The notes beneath the pieces are model-generated. The model searched no databases, was not told where the DNA came from, and worked only from the letters and a program-made list of their open reading frames with translations. Of a stretch of DNA of 64,000 nucleotides, positions 63,657-64,000 are shown in pieces (position 1 is the stretch's first letter; each line of letters starts with the position of its first letter). The DNA lies in NCBI GenBank assembly GCA_963843605.1, contig CAWJLA010000002.1:372001-436000 (forward strand). Reading direction: 5' to 3'. The DNA is from FEN-1297 sp963843605 (GTDB lineage: Bacteria; Bacteroidota; Ignavibacteria; Ignavibacteriales; Ignavibacteriaceae). The position numbers and the translations under genes are program-made.

Positions 63657-63670
63657 AATACTAGGAAATA

Positions 63671-64000
63671 ATGATAATTGCATTTTTAATACTCGGGCTT
63701 CTCGTATTTATCATACTCATCGGCAAAATAAATCTGTGTGTTAAATTCAGCAAAGAAGTAAATGAACTTTTTGCTCAATCTAAAAGTATATCCGACCAAA
63801 AATTCCACAAAAGCCAACTTGACAATTTGCCGGAACCTGTTCAACTATATTTCAAACACGTTTTAAAAGAAGGACAACCATACATAAGTTATGCAAGGAT
63901 TAAACACGACGGACAATTTAAGATAGGCATTGACAAAGGTTGGATAAACATAAAAGGAGAACAATACGCTACAACTCAAAAACCGGGCTTTATTTGGAAA
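63671..64000 (+). CDS. DUF6544-like membrane-anchored protein, partial
   Basis: 110 codons are visible; the gene runs off the right edge. An N-terminal transmembrane helix (ILGLLVFIILIGKI) is followed by a soluble region with LDNLPEPVQLYFKHVLKEGQ and YISYARIKHDGQFKI, and the edge sequence is GFIWK. The LPxPVQxYF motif is typical of DUF6544/DUF6920-type proteins of unknown function. It starts 14 bp after the preceding pseudogene. Confidence 0.65.
   Translation, partial: MIIAFLILGLLVFIILIGKINLCVKFSKEVNELFAQSKSISDQKFHKSQLDNLPEPVQLYFKHVLKEGQPYISYARIKHDGQFKIGIDKGWINIKGEQYATTQKPGFIWK

Noticed and set aside
1..64000. CRISPR arrays, rRNA genes and complete insertion sequences
   Set aside because: No regularly spaced repeats, no rRNA-like sequence and no full transposase gene were found on reading both strands.

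Overview
The window is an AT-rich bacterial chromosome segment (roughly 38-40 % G+C by eye) from the Bacteroidota/Chlorobiota/Ignavibacteriota group, most likely an Ignavibacteria-type organism. Two large secreted proteins end in the type A type-IX-secretion (T9SS) sorting domain with the NYPNPFNP / NFPNPFNP signature that is abundant in Ignavibacteria. The only clear matches to a vegetative promoter fit both sigma70 and the Bacteroidetes TAnnTTTG consensus. Apart from tRNAs there are no informational genes, so placement below phylum is inference.

Layout. 0-1.3 kb: a probable cysteine-responsive attenuator (promoter, 24-codon leader ORF with three consecutive Cys codons, intrinsic terminator) in front of cysteine synthase cysK. 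1.6-11 kb: an NAD(P)-binding protein, a broken cytochrome b/c-type gene, an OprB-type porin, an M13 metallopeptidase, a frameshifted BNR/sortilin-type propeller protein and a CDF-like membrane protein. 11-31.5 kb, all on the minus strand: a Ser/Thr kinase-AAA-TPR protein coupled by ATGA to an OPT transporter, a very large beta-helix/metalloprotease/vWA/T9SS protein with a small secreted companion, a double ABM-domain protein, a GAF-SpoIIE phosphatase, and the classic pbpC / bacterial alpha-2-macroglobulin pair. 31.8-47.1 kb: a dense run of small detoxification or stress enzymes (VOC proteins, aldo/keto reductase, DinB, SRPBCC, DHFR-like, mhqO-mhqD, a UBP zinc finger with a cNMP-TrxR-like flavoprotein, MocR regulator with divergent EamA exporter, AhpD-like, OsmC).

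47-58 kb is accessory and decayed. It has two MITE-like copies of one element (one at 37 kb, one at 49 kb), a GIY-YIG gene with a nonsense codon, two tRNA-Ser genes, a tyrosine recombinase remnant, a tRNA-Asp-like fragment, imperfect direct repeats flanking a visibly higher-GC UPF0182 gene, a scrambled type I restriction locus (hsdS piece joined to hsdM piece), a receiver-domain protein, and orphan hairpins.

58-64 kb holds a secreted GH5 glycosidase with a T9SS tail followed by small co-oriented genes (DUF1569, DUF1304, PEP mutase/isocitrate-lyase family, small membrane proteins, DUF6544-like). They are separated by short AAC...GTT palindromic spacers, two of which end in GTTAGAC, so this part reads like an integron-type gene-cassette array whose integrase lies outside the window.

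The best candidates for something not yet described are the CCC leader-peptide attenuator of cysK, the cassette-like array at the right end, the MITE family, and the UBP zinc finger / flavoprotein pair. Repeated nonsense codons and homopolymer frameshifts show that much accessory DNA here is decaying, although single-base errors in the assembly cannot be excluded from the sequence alone.
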